A stretch of 7,311 bases of DNA from Actinomycetota bacterium. Its GTDB lineage: Bacteria; Acidobacteriota; Blastocatellia; Chloracidobacteriales; Chloracidobacteriaceae. The stretch is taken from NCBI GenBank assembly GCA_013298335.1, contig JAAFHI010000149.1, positions 1 to 7,311 on the forward strand, given 5' to 3'. Under the pieces are notes generated by a model, which did no database searches, was not told the origin of the DNA, and saw only the letters and a list, made by a program, of their open reading frames with translations. This document shows, one piece after another, positions 5,418 to 7,311 of the stretch; the stretch's first letter is position 1, and every line of letters begins with the position of its first letter. Both the position numbers and the translations under genes were made by a program.

Positions 5418-6671
5418 ATGGCTGAGTTTACTTCAGAAGAGGTTATTGAACTCGTAGCCCGTGGCGAAGGCTTGGAACGGGCGGACTTGCGCGAACTGTC
5501 ATTGTCAAATGCGGTTCTTGAAAATGCCAATTTGCGGCGTGCCGATTTGGAAGGCGCGAATCTCGAGGAGGCGAATCTTCGGCGGGCGAATCTGGCGAGC
5601 GTCAGCTTGCGCGATGCATTTCTCGCGCGGGCCGATCTCGAAGGGGCGAATCTGCGCGGCGCGGATCTCGAAAGCGCCAACCTTGAAGGGGCGAACCTTT
5701 CCGGGGCCGATCTTTCGCGGGCCAACCTTGAAGGGGCGAACCTTGAAGGGGCCAATCTGAACGGCGCGCGTTTGCCCTCCGCTCAGTTGATTGACGCCAA
5801 GCTCGGGGTCGCTTCGCTCGAAAACACCAATCTGGCCAACGCCGATCTCCGCAATGCCTACCTTGGCGGCGCGGTTCTCACCGGTGCCGATCTCCAGAAC
5901 GCGGTTCTCGAGGATGCGAATTTCGAGGAAGCGTTGTTGAACAACGTCATTCTTCGGGATGCGGTCCTGCGCAACGCGGTCATGGCCGGAGCCGACCTGA
6001 CGGGTGCCAAACTCGAACGGGCGGTGCTGGAAGGCGCGGATCTGTCGAAGGTCAATCTGGCCGACGCCGACTGCCGCAACACCACGTTCCGAGGGGCCAA
6101 AACCGCCGGGATGAAGTTGAGCAACACCCTCCTGTTCGGCAGCGACTTCAACGCCGAACTGGCGGAAGGCACCATCGTCGAGTCGGTTGATTTCAGCGCC
6201 GCCGGCGACGGCTCCGGCAGGGTTGCCGGGGGCGATCTGGCGGACTACTTCTCGGGCAAGACGGCGGCCGCGGCGGCTCCCGCCCCGGCGGCCGCGGCGG
6301 CCCCGACGGCGACCAACCGGCGCTACTTCGGACACGGCGACGTTTTGCGCGACGCCTCGCTGGAATTCGACACGGATTCCATCGTCGAAGTGGACGGTCG
6401 GTTCCTCAAGTGCAACATCACCCTCGGTCCGGGCGCCCAGCTCATCATCGGCAAGGACGGCCTGCTCGACGGGTGCCAGGTCAACGGAAGCGGGATTCTT
6501 GTGGTCCACGGGCGGTTCACCTCGGACGCGCTGCCCGGCATCAACGGGGCCAAGCGGGTCATCGTCGGCTCGACCGGGGGCGTCCGCGCCACCGTCAAGC
6601 AGCCCGCCGATCACACGCACTTCGCTTTCGAGCCGGGATGTTTCCTCCGTCTCAAGGTCGAAACGGCCTGA
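5418..6671 (+). CDS. Pentapeptide-repeat protein with bactofilin-like C-terminal domain
   Basis: The 417-residue product has a short N-terminal cap (1-15), then pentapeptide repeats of the A(D/N)LXX type. The central hydrophobic residue falls on every fifth position from 19 to 244, which makes 46 consecutive repeats; only C219 and T229 depart from L/F/M. Such repeats fold as a right-handed quadrilateral beta-helix, four repeats per coil. After a register slip (245-262) and an Ala/Pro linker (282-299) comes a 115-residue domain with alternating hydrophobics and recurrent glycines (VDGRFLKCNITLGPGAQL, GSGILVVHGRF). It resembles bactofilin-type beta-helices and fits the bactofilin encoded 50 bp downstream. 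There is no signal peptide or membrane segment, so the protein is probably cytoplasmic. ATG at 5418 has AAAGGG seven bases upstream. Qnr/MfpA-like gyrase mimicry cannot be excluded, but the length and the fused domain favour a structural role. The repeat call is certain; the C-terminal assignment is inferred. Confidence 0.92.
   Translation: MAEFTSEEVIELVARGEGLERADLRELSLSNAVLENANLRRADLEGANLEEANLRRANLASVSLRDAFLARADLEGANLRGADLESANLEGANLSGADLSRANLEGANLEGANLNGARLPSAQLIDAKLGVASLENTNLANADLRNAYLGGAVLTGADLQNAVLEDANFEEALLNNVILRDAVLRNAVMAGADLTGAKLERAVLEGADLSKVNLADADCRNTTFRGAKTAGMKLSNTLLFGSDFNAELAEGTIVESVDFSAAGDGSGRVAGGDLADYFSGKTAAAAAPAPAAAAAPTATNRRYFGHGDVLRDASLEFDTDSIVEVDGRFLKCNITLGPGAQLIIGKDGLLDGCQVNGSGILVVHGRFTSDALPGINGAKRVIVGSTGGVRATVKQPADHTHFAFEPGCFLRLKVETA
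5676..5752 (+). repeat. Near-identical DNA copies of pentapeptide-repeat codons
   Basis: A 24-base identical block occurs at 5676-5699 and 5721-5744, 45 bases (three pentapeptides) apart. Its core AACCTTGAAGGGGC occurs a third time at 5739-5752, 15 bases further on. Identical codon choice, not just identical residues, points to recent duplication or gene conversion within the array. Confidence 0.75.
6262..6301 (+). repeat. Direct repeat encoding the Ala/Pro linker
   Basis: CGGCGGCCGCGGCGGC occurs identically at 6262-6277 and 6286-6301, a 24-base period that keeps the reading frame. It encodes the Ala-rich hinge between the pentapeptide solenoid and the C-terminal beta domain. Linker length could vary between strains by slippage. 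Confidence 0.75.
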
Positions 6672-6721
6672 GCCACATTCCAGAATCCTTGAATCGGGTC
6701 GAAGAAGAATAAGGAGAGAGT

Positions 6722-7162
6722 ATGTCTGATACGAAAGTGACAACCGTCGAGGAAGGCAGCGAACTCAACGGTACCCTCAAATCGAGTTGCGGCGTGGTCG
6801 TCAGCGGCAAGGTCAGTGGGGAACTCCACGCCCCTTCATTGTTGGTGTCGGCTTCCGGTGCGGTTCATGGCACGGTCAAGGTGGCCGAATTGCACTCGAA
6901 GGGGGAATTGTCGGGACGCATCGACGCCGATGTCATCGAGCTTTCCGGTCGGGTCAGCGACCAGACCACCATCACCGCCCGTTCGCTGGAAGTGAAAGTC
7001 AACGGGGCGGATGGCGACGTTCCGCAGGTAACCTTCGGGAATTGCACGATTGAAGTCGGAATCGATCCGAATCCTCCGGCTGAATCGGGCGGCGGGGCGA
7101 AAGAAGGCAAGGGCAAGAAGGGCGGCGGACAGTCGCAGCCTGAAGCGCCTCCCCAGGAATAG
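6722..7162 (+). CDS. Bactofilin (polymer-forming cytoskeletal protein)
   Basis: Bactofilins assemble without nucleotide into nonpolar filaments that organise cell shape, stalks, chromosome-segregation factors or wall enzymes. The 146-residue product has the compact family layout. There is a short polar N-terminus, a right-handed beta-helix core (about 12-95) with regularly spaced glycines and valines (SGKVSGEL, SGAVHGTV, KGELSGRI, LSGRVSDQ), and a disordered tail rich in Gly, Lys and Pro (about 115-146). It has no transmembrane segment; some bactofilins bind membrane through their N-terminus, and here only MSDTKVTTVEEG precedes the core. AGGAG five bases before ATG 6722 is the strongest ribosome site in the window, which suits an abundant structural protein. 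It follows the pentapeptide gene by 50 bp, so the two are very likely cotranscribed, and a terminator follows closely. Family assignment is firm; the cellular process it serves is unknown. Confidence 0.93.
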   Translation: MSDTKVTTVEEGSELNGTLKSSCGVVVSGKVSGELHAPSLLVSASGAVHGTVKVAELHSKGELSGRIDADVIELSGRVSDQTTITARSLEVKVNGADGDVPQVTFGNCTIEVGIDPNPPAESGGGAKEGKGKKGGGQSQPEAPPQE

Positions 7163-7179
7163 ACGTTTTCGTCCGAAAC

Positions 7180-7220
7180 AAAAAACCGGAGACCGATTTG
7201 CGTCGGCCTCCGGTTTTTTT
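7180..7220. terminator. Bidirectional intrinsic terminator after bactofilin
   Basis: A 6-bp stem CCGGAG/CTCCGG (7186-7191 with 7208-7213) continues after one mismatch into four more pairs (7193-7196 with 7203-7206) around a 6-base loop. Seven T follow on the plus strand, and six A precede the stem, giving a U-tract on the minus strand too. It lies 17 bases past the bactofilin stop and 27 bases past the end of the minus-strand gene at the right edge, so it can terminate both convergent transcripts. Confidence 0.9.
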
Positions 7221-7247
7221 CGTGCCGGAATGTCGTGGCGTCCCGCA

Positions 7248-7311
7248 CTATTTTGGCGGCGCGGGGTGGAGATACTTTTCCGGATTCTTGTCGAACTTCG
7301 GTTTGCAGGAA
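7248..7311 (-). CDS. C-terminal end of a YHS/heavy-metal-binding-like protein (partial)
   Basis: The minus-strand frame entering from the right edge ends at TAG (7248-7250) and encodes 20 residues, SCKPKFDKNPEKYLHP followed by APPK. The pattern of a Cys then KF(D/E)xNPEKYL is typical of the C-terminal half of YHS-type and related metal-binding domains, where the cysteines bind heavy metals. The upstream cysteines lie outside the window, so metal binding cannot be checked. The motif, the convergent terminator and the clean stop all support a real gene. The full protein could be a small periplasmic metal binder or a domain of a larger protein such as a cation ATPase. Confidence 0.7.
   Translation of the reverse strand, partial: SCKPKFDKNPEKYLHPAPPK

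Noticed and set aside
5418..6149. Annotation as a quinolone-resistance (Qnr-like) protein.
   Set aside because: Pentapeptide repeats alone do not show gyrase protection. The length, lack of loops, fused beta domain and bactofilin neighbour point elsewhere.
5460..6170. Regular short DNA repeats that could suggest a CRISPR array or minisatellite.
   Set aside because: The period is 15 bases, in frame, and the units vary as pentapeptide codons do. There are no constant repeats with unique spacers.
5505..6743. 412-codon open frame antisense to the pentapeptide gene.
   Set aside because: It mirrors the 15-base codon periodicity of the repeats. The sense frame has the classic pentapeptide pattern and a ribosome site.

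Overview
The window is ordinary G+C-rich bacterial chromosome. Genes are densely packed, most have Shine-Dalgarno sites, and intrinsic terminators lie near both ends. I see no insertion sequence, tRNA, rRNA, CRISPR array or phage gene. Glutamate-1-semialdehyde aminomutase implies haem synthesis by the C5 route, which excludes groups that use only the Shemin route. A family 4 uracil-DNA glycosylase, CorA, bactofilin and a pentapeptide-repeat protein together would fit many Gram-negative lineages, including delta-proteobacteria-like and candidate phyla. The sequence alone does not let me name the phylum.

Left half (1-3642): three housekeeping genes lie on the minus strand, in transcriptional order family 4 uracil-DNA glycosylase, corA and hemL. 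The gaps are 95 bp (udg to corA, holding an A+T-rich inverted repeat) and 166 bp (corA to hemL, holding a candidate promoter inside a nested palindrome and a strong leader hairpin). A bidirectional hairpin terminator follows hemL. A plus-strand gene may end just before it, at position 46.

Middle (3586-3887): a divergent regulatory region. It has weak promoter candidates on both strands, a 39-codon open frame and two overlapping hairpins that could be alternatives to each other. These lie ahead of the first gene of the right half.

Right half (3888-7162): three plus-strand genes look like one transcription unit and are the most interesting part. The first encodes a 468-residue protein with a basic amphipathic N-terminus, a Pro-rich then acidic linker, a helical region resembling an Hpt domain that lacks its phosphorylatable His, a tandem helix-hairpin-helix and a helical tail. 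The second encodes a 417-residue protein with 46 in-register pentapeptide repeats, an Ala/Pro linker and a bactofilin-like beta domain. The third encodes a 146-residue bactofilin. My inference is that they form a cytoskeletal or scaffold module: a filament-forming bactofilin, a rod-shaped partner able to join or cap the filament, and an adaptor. A bidirectional terminator follows. At the right edge is the C-terminal end of a minus-strand gene with the look of a YHS/heavy-metal-binding domain.
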